A DNA stretch of 10,855 bases. Source: Firmicutes bacterium CAG:95. Lineage in GTDB: Bacteria; Bacillota; Clostridia; Lachnospirales; Lachnospiraceae. The stretch covers positions 77,590 to 88,444 of the forward strand of contig FR902980.1 of NCBI GenBank assembly GCA_000438155.1, written 5' to 3'. The notes under the pieces were generated by a model. It was not told the DNA's origin and searched no databases. It saw nothing but the letters and a program-made list of their open reading frames with translations. Shown one piece after another: positions 1-7,505 of this stretch. Both the position numbers and the translations under genes were made by a program. Each line of letters opens with the position of its first letter. Position 1 is the first letter of the stretch.

Positions 1-9
1 AGAGCAGGA

Positions 10-681
10 ATGCCACAGCCACAGATCACAGAAGAGGAAATTAAACAATCAGAGGTTCTGCGTTATCTGGGATACCGGGGGCAGAGAGCCGATGAGGCCA
101 TTACAGAGCAGATCAGGGAGTGTATCCACGAGATGCTTAGGGTGATTCAGCCACGGTGTGTTTACCGGCGTTTTCCACTTACCTTTCTGGAAGAAGATAC
201 GATGGAGGCAGGAGGACTTGTTTTAAAGAGCCGAAACCTGTCTACGAATCTGAGGGGCTGCCGGGAGGTCATTTACTTTGCAGCAACACTGGGAAATGGT
301 GTGGACCGGCTGATGACACGCTTTGGCAGGCTGAACATTACGAAAGCGGCGATTTTGCAGGCGGTAGGAGCAGCAGCAATGGAGGCCTACTGTGATCAAT
401 GCCAGAGAAGCCTGGAAGAGGATCTGCAGGCAGAACACCTTTTTTTACGGCCACGTTTCAGTCCGGGATATGGAGATCTGCCACTTGCCATACAGGGGAG
501 ATTCTTAGATACCATTGAGGCAACGAAGCGAGCCGGAATTTATTTATCTGAGGGAGACATCATGCTTCCCGAAAAGTCGGTTACTGCCATTATGGGGGTG
601 AGTGAGGTCAATACGCACTGCCGGATGGAAGGGTGTGAGGTCTGTGCGAATATCACATGTGCTTACCGGAGAAATACATAG
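10..681 (+). CDS. Stand-alone methionine synthase activation-domain protein (AdoMet-binding)
   Basis: This 223-residue protein resembles the C-terminal activation domain of cobalamin-dependent methionine synthase, which binds S-adenosylmethionine and re-methylates the cobalamin cofactor after it oxidises to the inactive cob(II) form. The AdoMet-binding signature RxxxGY is present as R149-F-S-P-G-Y154, and the segment KSVTAIMG (residues 189-196) is typical of the domain. The C-terminus carries four cysteines, C204, C209, C212 and C217 (C-x4-C-x2-C-x4-C), not found in the E. coli MetH domain. The next gene is a MetH lacking exactly this domain, so the two probably act as one split enzyme in the cytoplasm. 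The start is uncertain: AGGA directly abuts the ATG, too close for a normal ribosome site, and the frame is open to the window edge, so the true start may lie upstream. The family assignment is firm. Confidence 0.87.
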   Translation: MPQPQITEEEIKQSEVLRYLGYRGQRADEAITEQIRECIHEMLRVIQPRCVYRRFPLTFLEEDTMEAGGLVLKSRNLSTNLRGCREVIYFAATLGNGVDRLMTRFGRLNITKAAILQAVGAAAMEAYCDQCQRSLEEDLQAEHLFLRPRFSPGYGDLPLAIQGRFLDTIEATKRAGIYLSEGDIMLPEKSVTAIMGVSEVNTHCRMEGCEVCANITCAYRRNT

Positions 682-818
682 AAGGTTATAGATTGAAAAA
701 GATTTAGATAAAAAGAATTTTTGACAGCAGGAAAAGATGGTAAAAACAGGTAACCGGGAGAGAAATGCAGCCATGGATCATGATTCAGACAGGAATGGTT
801 ACCGGATGGGAAGACAAA

Positions 819-3263
819 ATGAATATCAGAGAAGAACTTGGAAAACGTATGCTCTTTTTTGATGGAGGATTAGGATCCCTCCTTCAGGCAAGGGGATTAA
901 AACCGGGAGAGCTTCCGGAAACGTGGAATTTAAGCAAGCCGGAGGAGCTGCTTGCAATTCATAAGGAATATCTGGAAGCCGGGGCGGATATCATTCTTGC
1001 CAATACCTTCGGAGCCAACCGCTTTAAATATGATCATTTGCAGGAGATCGTGGAAGCGGCGGTGAAAAATGCGAAAAAGGCAGCAGAAGAATGCGGAAGG
1101 AATGCTTATGTGGCGCTTGACTTAGGACCGACCGGCAAGCTGTTAAAGCCGATGGGAACGCTTGATTTTGAAGAAGCTGTATCGGTATATGCAGAAGTGG
1201 TTAAGATTGGTGCAGCTGCCGGGGCGGATTTGATTTTAATTGAAACCATGAGCGATACCTATGAGTTAAAGGCAGCCGTTCTTGCAGCCAAAGAGAATTC
1301 CGATCTTCCGGTTGTTGCAACGGTGGTTTTCGATGAAAGCCATAAGATGTTAACAGGGGCATCCCCGGAGGTTGTGGTTGCGATGTTAGAGGGGCTCCGG
1401 GTAGATGCGCTTGGCATGAACTGTGGACTCGGCCCAAAGCAGATGAAACCGATTTTTGAAAAGATGACGAAGCTTTCTTCCCTGCCTTTGGTGATTACAC
1501 CGAATGCCGGACTTCCGAGGACGGAAAACGGTAAGACGGTATATGATGTCGATCCGGAAGAATTTGCCGCCGATGTGGAAGAAATTATCCGCATGGGTGC
1601 ATGGATGGCAGGGGGCTGCTGTGGTACGACACCGGCGCACATCAAGGCCTTGACGGAACGGTGTAAGGATATTGTACCAAAGCCACTTACAGAAAAGGAG
1701 GAAACGATTGTCACCTCTTATTCCATGGCAGTAGAACTTGGTAAGAAACCCATGATCATCGGCGAGCGGATCAATCCGACCGGAAAGTCGAAGTTTAAAC
1801 AGGCACTCCGTGATCAGAATATGGAATATATTCTCGAAGAGGGCGTGAAGCAGGCAGATTCCGGAGCACACATTCTGGATGTGAATGTCGGACTTCCGGA
1901 AATCGATGAGGTGGCCATGATGAAGCGGACCGTTTATGAATTACAGAGTATTCTGCCGCTTCCGTTACAGATTGATACCACGAACGTGGAGGCCATGGAA
2001 CAGGCTTTGCGGATCTATAATGGAAAACCGATGATCAATTCCGTAAACGGAAAAGAAGAGGTAATGCGGGCGATTTTTCCATTGGTACAGAAGTATGGTG
2101 GAACTGTTGTCGGACTGACATTGGATGAAGATGGCATTCCAAATACCTCCGAAGGGAGACTTGCCATTGCAGAGAAGATTTACCGTACGGCCGAGGAATA
2201 TGGAATCAAGCGGAAGGACATCGTTATTGATGCCCTCACCATGACGATGAGTACGGATGATTCTTCAGCCAAAACAACCCTGGATGCCGTACGAGGCATT
2301 AAGGCACAGGGAGGCAGAACCGTCCTTGGTGTTTCGAATATTTCCTTCGGACTTCCACAGCGTGAAATCATTAATGCCGCCTTTTTCTCAATGGCGATGG
2401 ATGCCGGATTGTCTGCCGGAATCATCAATCCGAATGCAGCCCTGATGCGTCAGGCGTATGATACCTATTGTGTCCTTGGCGGCTTTGACAGCCAGTGCAG
2501 GGATTATATTGAGAAGTATGCAGCCATGCAGATTAAGGTTGTAAGTGATGTGGCAGGTGGCACAGGCACAGGTGGTGCAGCAGGTGCTGCCGCAACGGCA
2601 GAAAAAGGCATCATCAGCCTGAAGGACTGCATCGTCAAGGGCTTAAAGGAGCCGGCATTCCGGGCAACGAAGGAGCTGCTTGAGGATGACGGAACCGGTA
2701 AGCCAAAGAAGGGAACCATGGAAATCATCAATGAAGATCTGGTTCCGGCACTGGACCTTGTCGGACAGGGCTTTGAAAAGGGAACGATGTTCCTGCCGCA
2801 GCTATTGATGAGTGCAGAGGCAGCAAAGGCCGGATTCGAAGCCATTAAGGAATATGTTGCGAGCCAGGGTGTGGCGCAGGAGAAGAAAGGAACGATCGTC
2901 ATTGCAACCGTGAAGGGTGATATTCACGATATTGGTAAGAACATTGTAAAGGTTCTGTTGGAAAACTACGGTTATGATGTGATTGACCTTGGAAAGGATG
3001 TGCCTCCGGAAACTGTCGTGGAAGCAGTGAAAGAAAGTCATGCACCGTTAGTCGGATTGAGTGCATTAATGACCACAACCGTAGAAAGCATGGAAGAGAC
3101 GATCAGACAGCTTCGCAGGGAAGTACCGGAATGCAGGATAATGGTCGGAGGTGCGGTACTGACGCAGGAATATGCGGATATGATCGGTGCCGATTTCTAT
3201 GGAAAGGATGCCATGCAGTCCGTGTATTATGCAGAGAGGTTATTTGCAGAATTAAATGTTTAA
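819..3263 (+). CDS. metH: Cobalamin-dependent methionine synthase, core MetH without activation domain
   Basis: This 814-residue cytoplasmic enzyme transfers a methyl group from 5-methyltetrahydrofolate through cobalamin to homocysteine, making methionine. Modules run in the usual order: homocysteine-binding barrel (about 8-285) with zinc ligands C202 (in MNCGLG) and C267-C268 (in GGCCGT); pterin-binding barrel from about 313 (IIGERINPTG) to about 560; a Gly/Ala/Thr-rich linker (579-594); helical cap (about 636-690); and Rossmann cobalamin domain with the lower-ligand motif DxHxxG (D701, H703, G706). It stops there, whereas E. coli MetH is about 1,227 residues and carries an activation domain; the upstream gene supplies it. 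I chose the ATG at 819 because family members start close to the FFDGG segment and GGGAAG lies 5 bases upstream. An in-frame ATG at 765, behind GGGAG, would add 18 residues and cannot be excluded. Confidence 0.95.
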   Translation: MNIREELGKRMLFFDGGLGSLLQARGLKPGELPETWNLSKPEELLAIHKEYLEAGADIILANTFGANRFKYDHLQEIVEAAVKNAKKAAEECGRNAYVALDLGPTGKLLKPMGTLDFEEAVSVYAEVVKIGAAAGADLILIETMSDTYELKAAVLAAKENSDLPVVATVVFDESHKMLTGASPEVVVAMLEGLRVDALGMNCGLGPKQMKPIFEKMTKLSSLPLVITPNAGLPRTENGKTVYDVDPEEFAADVEEIIRMGAWMAGGCCGTTPAHIKALTERCKDIVPKPLTEKEETIVTSYSMAVELGKKPMIIGERINPTGKSKFKQALRDQNMEYILEEGVKQADSGAHILDVNVGLPEIDEVAMMKRTVYELQSILPLPLQIDTTNVEAMEQALRIYNGKPMINSVNGKEEVMRAIFPLVQKYGGTVVGLTLDEDGIPNTSEGRLAIAEKIYRTAEEYGIKRKDIVIDALTMTMSTDDSSAKTTLDAVRGIKAQGGRTVLGVSNISFGLPQREIINAAFFSMAMDAGLSAGIINPNAALMRQAYDTYCVLGGFDSQCRDYIEKYAAMQIKVVSDVAGGTGTGGAAGAAATAEKGIISLKDCIVKGLKEPAFRATKELLEDDGTGKPKKGTMEIINEDLVPALDLVGQGFEKGTMFLPQLLMSAEAAKAGFEAIKEYVASQGVAQEKKGTIVIATVKGDIHDIGKNIVKVLLENYGYDVIDLGKDVPPETVVEAVKESHAPLVGLSALMTTTVESMEETIRQLRREVPECRIMVGGAVLTQEYADMIGADFYGKDAMQSVYYAERLFAELNV

Positions 3264-3271
3264 AAATAAAT

Positions 3272-3277
3272 GAGGTG
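3272..3277 (+). promoter_or_regulatory. Ribosome binding site that fixes the GH3 start
   Basis: GAGGTG sits 7 bases before the ATG at 3285. A second in-frame ATG at 3270 overlaps this site and has no ribosome site of its own, so 3285 is the better start. Confidence 0.75.
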
Positions 3278-3284
3278 TTTACAG

Positions 3285-5708
3285 ATGAAAAGATGGGCGA
3301 GAGCATTATATCAGCCGGGAATTCCACTCGGACAGGATGGGAAACGTGTTACGGGAAGTAAGGAACATATTGCACTTTCTAAAGAAGCAGCAAAGGAAGG
3401 CATGGTTCTTGTGAAGAATGAAAATAAGGTTCTTCCACTTGCAAAAGGAACCAGGGTTGTGTTATTCGGGAAGGGAACCTTCGATTATGTAAAAGGAGGT
3501 GGTGGAAGCGGTGATGTTACCTGTGAGTATATACGGACGTTGTATGATGGATTAAAGAGTAAGGCTGACAAAGTGAGCATATTTGAAGAACTTTGCGACT
3601 TTTACCGTGAGGATATCAAAAAACAGTATCAGAATGGAGCAGTGCCGGGAATGACCATAGAGCCTCAGATCCCCGGAGAGCTTATAAAGAAAGCAGAATC
3701 CTATACCGATACGGCAATTATCAGTATCTGTCGCTTCTCGGGAGAAGGCTGGGACAGGACAGCATATATTGATCCGGAGAATAAGGCAATCTGTGATTCT
3801 GAGGTCGAAATGACCAAAAGGGCTGCCGGCATTTTTTCAAACGGAGATTTCTGTCTGTCGGATGGGGAACAGCAGATGGTTGATCTTGTAAAGGAGCATT
3901 TTGATAAGGTCATTGTCGTGATGAATGTAGGGGGTATGGTAGACACCTCCTGGTTTGCAGAGGATGACCTCATTTCTTCCGTATTGTTTGCTTTTCAGGG
4001 CGGCATGGAAGGAGGAACTGCAGCAGCGGAACTTCTGTTAGGAGAAGGGAATCCCTCCGGCAAGCTTTCTGATACCCTTGCCAAAGCTTTGCAGGATTAT
4101 CCCTCCTCGGAGAGCTTCCATGAATCCAGGGATTATGTGGATTATGTGGAGGATATTTATGTCGGTTATCGTTACTTTGAAACCATTACGGGTGCACGGG
4201 AAAAGGTAAATTATCCATTTGGTTTCGGACTTTCTTATACGACCTTTGAGGTGAAGCCATTGGAAGCAGGAGAGAACCATGGTAATATTCAGGTCCGGGT
4301 TCAGGTAACGAATACCGGAAGCTGTGCCGGAAAAGAAGTGGTTCAGATATATGTCGGCAAACCGCAGGGAAAGCTGGGTAAACCGGATAAGGAGCTTGTT
4401 GCATTTGAAAAGACACGACTTCTTCAGACGGGAGAATCACAGCTCTTACTGTTACAGTGGAAGGTCAGTGATATGGCATCTTTTGACGACCTTGGTAAGG
4501 TTAGGAAGGCTGCCTATGTTCTGGAAAAAGGCACTTATGTCATTTATGCCGGAACTTCAGTACGGGATGTAGAGAAGCTTTCTTATAGCTATGTGCTGGA
4601 GGAAGATGTCATTACGGAACAACTGACAACGAAGCTGGCACCGACTTCCCTTAAGAAAAGAATGCTGGCAGATGGCACCTTTGAAGAACTTCCTTTGATG
4701 CAGGCCAATGATCCGAACGCATCTGAAATCGGCAAATTAAAAGATGAACAGACCGATGGATTTACACCGGAAGGAAAACTGGTAGAAAGCTATGTGCTCT
4801 GGCGTGGAATGCATCGAAGCGGAGAGCATGATTTTACAGAGGTCGCAGATGGAACCATTACCATGGAAGAATTCCTGGCGCAGCTTTCTGTGGAAGAACT
4901 GGCCTATCTTCTTGGCGGACAGCCGAATACCGGAGTTGCCAATACCTTTGGCTTTGGTAATTTCCCGGAATATGGAATCCCTGATATCATGACAGCCGAT
5001 GGGCCGGCCGGCTTACGGATTGCTCCGGAAGCAGGTGTCAATACAACAGCGTTTCCATGCGCTACCTTACTTGCCTGCACATGGAATCCGGAGATTGTAG
5101 AAAAAATCGGGGAAGCCGGTGGGGCGGAAGTAAAGGAGAACAATATATCGGTCTGGCTGACACCGGCGATTAATATTCACCGGAGTCCGTTGTGTGGACG
5201 TAATTTTGAATATTATTCTGAGGATCCGCTTCTGACAGCAGAGCTTGCAGGAGCTATGGTGAAAGGAATCCAGTCGAATCACATAGGTGCGACCTTAAAA
5301 CATTTTGCATGTAATAATAAAGAGACAAATCGTAAGAACTGTGATTCACGGGTATCGGAGCGTGCAGCACGGGAAATCTATCTGAAGGCTTTTGAAAGGA
5401 TTGTGAAGGAACAGAAGCCGTGGGCAGTCATGTCTTCTTATAATATCATGAACGGACACCGGACATCGGAATATAAGGAACTGTTAACCGGAGTTCTCCG
5501 CGAGGAATGGGGATTTGGTGGTATGGTAACAACCGATTGGTGGACCTGTGGAGAGCATTACAAGGAAACACATGCCGGAAACGATCTGAAAATGCCACGT
5601 GGATTTGCAGACCGTCTTATGGAGGCTGTCCGACAGGGATGCCTTACACGTGAAGAAATGGAAACAAGTGTAGGACGAATTCTTAAGACGATTCTTAAGG
5701 TGGATTAG
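3285..5708 (+). CDS. GH3 beta-glucosidase with reversed domain order
   Basis: This 807-residue protein belongs to glycoside hydrolase family 3 and should release glucose or a similar sugar from the non-reducing end of beta-linked oligosaccharides. The domain order is reversed from the common one. The GH3 C-terminal-type domain comes first (about 25-265), with the presumed acid/base E154 in SGEGWDR and the NPSGKL motif near 255. A fibronectin-III-like domain follows GFGLSYT (about 310-430), then a linker, then the catalytic barrel (about 526-807) with D572 in DGPAGLR, K672-H673 and the presumed nucleophile D751 in MVTTDW. The same inverted order is known from Butyrivibrio and Ruminococcus albus enzymes. 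There is no signal peptide, so it probably acts in the cytoplasm on imported oligosaccharides. It starts 21 bases after metH with no terminator between, suggesting co-transcription or a promoter inside metH. Exact substrate cannot be told. Confidence 0.93.
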   Translation: MKRWARALYQPGIPLGQDGKRVTGSKEHIALSKEAAKEGMVLVKNENKVLPLAKGTRVVLFGKGTFDYVKGGGGSGDVTCEYIRTLYDGLKSKADKVSIFEELCDFYREDIKKQYQNGAVPGMTIEPQIPGELIKKAESYTDTAIISICRFSGEGWDRTAYIDPENKAICDSEVEMTKRAAGIFSNGDFCLSDGEQQMVDLVKEHFDKVIVVMNVGGMVDTSWFAEDDLISSVLFAFQGGMEGGTAAAELLLGEGNPSGKLSDTLAKALQDYPSSESFHESRDYVDYVEDIYVGYRYFETITGAREKVNYPFGFGLSYTTFEVKPLEAGENHGNIQVRVQVTNTGSCAGKEVVQIYVGKPQGKLGKPDKELVAFEKTRLLQTGESQLLLLQWKVSDMASFDDLGKVRKAAYVLEKGTYVIYAGTSVRDVEKLSYSYVLEEDVITEQLTTKLAPTSLKKRMLADGTFEELPLMQANDPNASEIGKLKDEQTDGFTPEGKLVESYVLWRGMHRSGEHDFTEVADGTITMEEFLAQLSVEELAYLLGGQPNTGVANTFGFGNFPEYGIPDIMTADGPAGLRIAPEAGVNTTAFPCATLLACTWNPEIVEKIGEAGGAEVKENNISVWLTPAINIHRSPLCGRNFEYYSEDPLLTAELAGAMVKGIQSNHIGATLKHFACNNKETNRKNCDSRVSERAAREIYLKAFERIVKEQKPWAVMSSYNIMNGHRTSEYKELLTGVLREEWGFGGMVTTDWWTCGEHYKETHAGNDLKMPRGFADRLMEAVRQGCLTREEMETSVGRILKTILKVD

Positions 5709-5736
5709 GAATATTTGAAATTAAGAATTTAATTGA

Positions 5737-5772
5737 AAATCCCCTGTTAGAAGTTGATCTGACAGGGGATTT
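5737..5772. terminator. Bidirectional hairpin terminator between convergent genes
   Basis: Arms 5737-5751 and 5758-5772 pair over 15 positions, including one G-U wobble, around a 6-base loop (AGTTGA). The GC core is CCCCTGT/ACAGGGG. The outer A/T bases give a short U run on either strand, so the hairpin can end both the GH3 transcript and the GH13 transcript arriving from the other side. The U tract in the + direction is short (ATTTCC), so efficiency on that strand may be moderate. Confidence 0.85.
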
Positions 5773-5792
5773 CCATGTGGATGGACAGATAT

Positions 5793-7340
5793 TTATAAAG
5801 CAAGGAACACGGCAGTTCCACCATCGACAGCAAGGTTGTCTCCTGTTACAGAGGCATTTCCACCGACAGTATAAAGGATCTCTCCCTTTACATCCGGAAC
5901 AACCACGTTACGGTCTGCAGGATGAATGATCACCAGAATCCTTTCTTTGTCACAGGTACGCTCGTAAATGAGCGGATCACCGTCGGAGAGGAAGCGGATC
6001 GCTGCCATACTCTGCAGGGCAGGGTGAGCCATACGGAAGGCAATGAGACGCTTTACCTCACTGTAAAGGGAGGTGTCATCAGCCATTTCTTTTTCTGCAT
6101 TCGGGCGGTTACGGTCAGGGTCCACAGGAACATACAGCTTTTCAGAGGGAGCGGAAGAAAAGCCAGCATTTGCGGAAGTGTTCCACTGCATCGGGGAACG
6201 GGAACCGGTACGGTTATAGCCGCCTTCTACAGAGGTCAGGTTTTCTACATACCGCATACCGATTTCATCCCCGTAATAGATGAACGGAGCACCGGGCATG
6301 GAAAGAAGGAAGGCAAAGGCAATTTTCATTTCTTCGGGATCGAGGGTACGGGCCAGACGATCCATGTCATGATTGCCGGACGGGATACAGATCAGTCCCC
6401 GGCCATTTGTCTTTGCATAGTTTTCACAGTACTTTGCAACAAATTCCTTCGCACTTCCTTTTCCGCGGCGGGAAAAATAGGGTTCATCGCAGCGGAACAG
6501 ATCATTGTAATGCGAGGGTCCGAAGTGAAGCAGGAAGTCCATATGAAAACCACCGATGAGGCTCTTATCCGGTTCACCCCATTCACTGACCATGGCTGCA
6601 GCCGGGAATTCTTCATCTAAAAATTTACGGATGTCCTGCCAGAGCGCAATGGTTCCTTTCCCATCCACATCATTTTTTACAAGGGAGCCGGCCATATCCA
6701 CACGGAAACCGTCACAGCCTAAGGAAAGCCAGAAGCGCATGATATTCTTTAATTCTTCGCGGGTAGCCATGGGACCTTCTGCATCCATGGGCTGCTGCCA
6801 CTTTTTCGAAGGATCCGGCTGATAGAAGCCATAGTTTAAAGCAGGCTGATGGGAGAAGAAGTTTACCACACAGGAACCGTCGCGATCCGAGATGCCGCGG
6901 ATGGTTGCCATATTTTCCGGGGATTCCCAGGCACTGTCTGTCCAGACATAGCGGTCGGTGTATTGATTCTTATCGGCCTTCATGGATTCTTTAAACCATT
7001 TGCAGGTAACCGCCGTGTGCCCCGGAACGAGGTCAAGAAGGACATGCATCTGTCTTTTGTGTGCTTCTTCAAATAAATGAACGAGATCCTCATTGGTTCC
7101 GTAACGGGGAGCTACGGTGTAATAATCCTCCACGTCATATCCGGCATCGCCGAAGGGGGAGAGAAAGCAGGGATTCAGCCAAAGGGCGGTACATCCCAGT
7201 TCCTTAATATAGTCCAGCTTTTCGATAATTCCGTTAAAATCACCGATACCGTCAGCATTGGTATCACGGAAGGACTGGGGATAAATTTCATAGAATACGG
7301 CATTGTCAAGCCATTCCGGTTGTTTTCTTTCTGTGCTCAT
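5793..7340 (-). CDS. GH13 alpha-glucosidase / alpha-amylase-family enzyme
   Basis: This 515-residue protein belongs to glycoside hydrolase family 13 and should hydrolyse or transfer glucose at alpha-glucosidic bonds in malto-oligosaccharides or related sugars. A calcium-binding loop of the DxNxDGxGD type is at 26-34. The catalytic triad is visible: nucleophile D215 in GFRVDM, acid/base E253 in SEWGEP and transition-state stabiliser D325 in GNHDMD. Conserved region I reads DLVPGH (103-108), with Gly where most members have Asn. YYGDEIGM (355-362) and RSPMQW (381-386) resemble trehalose-synthase and oligo-1,6-glucosidase relatives. There is no signal peptide, so the enzyme is cytoplasmic. GGAGG (plus-strand CCTCC at 7347-7351) lies 6 bases before the ATG and fixes the start. 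It is divergent from an AraC-type regulator, its likely controller. The subfamily and product (hydrolase or transglycosylase) cannot be decided by eye. Confidence 0.93.
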   Translation of the reverse strand: MSTERKQPEWLDNAVFYEIYPQSFRDTNADGIGDFNGIIEKLDYIKELGCTALWLNPCFLSPFGDAGYDVEDYYTVAPRYGTNEDLVHLFEEAHKRQMHVLLDLVPGHTAVTCKWFKESMKADKNQYTDRYVWTDSAWESPENMATIRGISDRDGSCVVNFFSHQPALNYGFYQPDPSKKWQQPMDAEGPMATREELKNIMRFWLSLGCDGFRVDMAGSLVKNDVDGKGTIALWQDIRKFLDEEFPAAAMVSEWGEPDKSLIGGFHMDFLLHFGPSHYNDLFRCDEPYFSRRGKGSAKEFVAKYCENYAKTNGRGLICIPSGNHDMDRLARTLDPEEMKIAFAFLLSMPGAPFIYYGDEIGMRYVENLTSVEGGYNRTGSRSPMQWNTSANAGFSSAPSEKLYVPVDPDRNRPNAEKEMADDTSLYSEVKRLIAFRMAHPALQSMAAIRFLSDGDPLIYERTCDKERILVIIHPADRNVVVPDVKGEILYTVGGNASVTGDNLAVDGGTAVFLAL

Positions 7341-7395
7341 AGATAACCTCCATTGTTCAGGATCTAAAATTTTTATTAAATCTGTGGTAAGGGAA

Positions 7396-7424
7396 TTGAT
7401 TTTCCCTGTCTATAACGATACAAT
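7396..7424 (+). promoter_or_regulatory. Probable sigma-A promoter of the araC-ftsH operon
   Basis: TTGATT (7396-7401) and TACAAT (7419-7424) are separated by 17 bases, a good match to the vegetative consensus. Transcription would start near 7431, leaving a leader of about 75 bases before the GTG. An inverted repeat, GGGAA(N6)TTCCC at 7391-7406, covers the -35 element and may bind a regulator. Confidence 0.6.
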
Positions 7425-7442
7425 ACTATCTTAAATAGGATT

Positions 7443-7482
7443 ATTCTACTATAATTCTATGAAAAAATAGTACAATTCTATG
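7443..7482. repeat. Three phased ATTCTA repeats, possible operator
   Basis: ATTCTA occurs at 7443-7448, 7454-7459 and 7475-7480, in steps of 11 and 21 bases, close to one and two helical turns. The last two copies lie in a longer unit, TAYAATTCTATG (7450-7461 and 7471-7482), matching at 11 of 12 positions. AraC-family proteins commonly bind direct-repeat half-sites about 21 bases apart on one DNA face. The region is AT-rich, so some repetition is expected by chance. Confidence 0.5.
7448..7475 (-). promoter_or_regulatory. Possible promoter of the GH13 gene
   Basis: Read on the minus strand, TTGTAC (7470-7475) and TATAGT (7448-7453) are 16 bases apart. Transcription would start near 7440, about 100 bases before the GH13 start codon. 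The elements coincide with the ATTCTA repeats, so a protein on those repeats would block this promoter. An alternative is a weaker, activator-dependent promoter nearer the GH13 gene, with the repeats as upstream activating sites. Confidence 0.35.
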
Positions 7483-7491
7483 TTTTTCGGG

Positions 7492-7497
7492 AAGGAG
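7492..7497 (+). promoter_or_regulatory. Ribosome binding site supporting a GTG start
   Basis: AAGGAG lies 8 bases upstream of the GTG at 7506. This strong site, and the lack of an in-frame ATG before the conserved cupin segment, support initiation at GTG. Confidence 0.8.
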
Positions 7498-7505
7498 CAG
7501 GAAAA

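Noticed and set aside
682..818. Possible cobalamin or SAM riboswitch before metH
   Set aside because: The stretch is short and A-rich, with no conserved B12-box or SAM-I core and no terminator-like hairpin visible.
1259..1871. Overlapping minus-strand open frames inside metH
   Set aside because: They are antisense to the homocysteine and folate domains, carry no known motifs and have low-complexity composition expected of shadow frames.
5922..6620. Long open frame on the + strand opposite the GH13 gene (232 codons)
   Set aside because: It lies wholly antisense to a well-conserved catalytic gene, has no recognisable domain and is explained by the codon bias of the true gene.
7341..7505. Catabolite repression (cre) site near the sugar genes
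   Set aside because: No stretch matching the cre palindrome with its central CG was found in the spacer.
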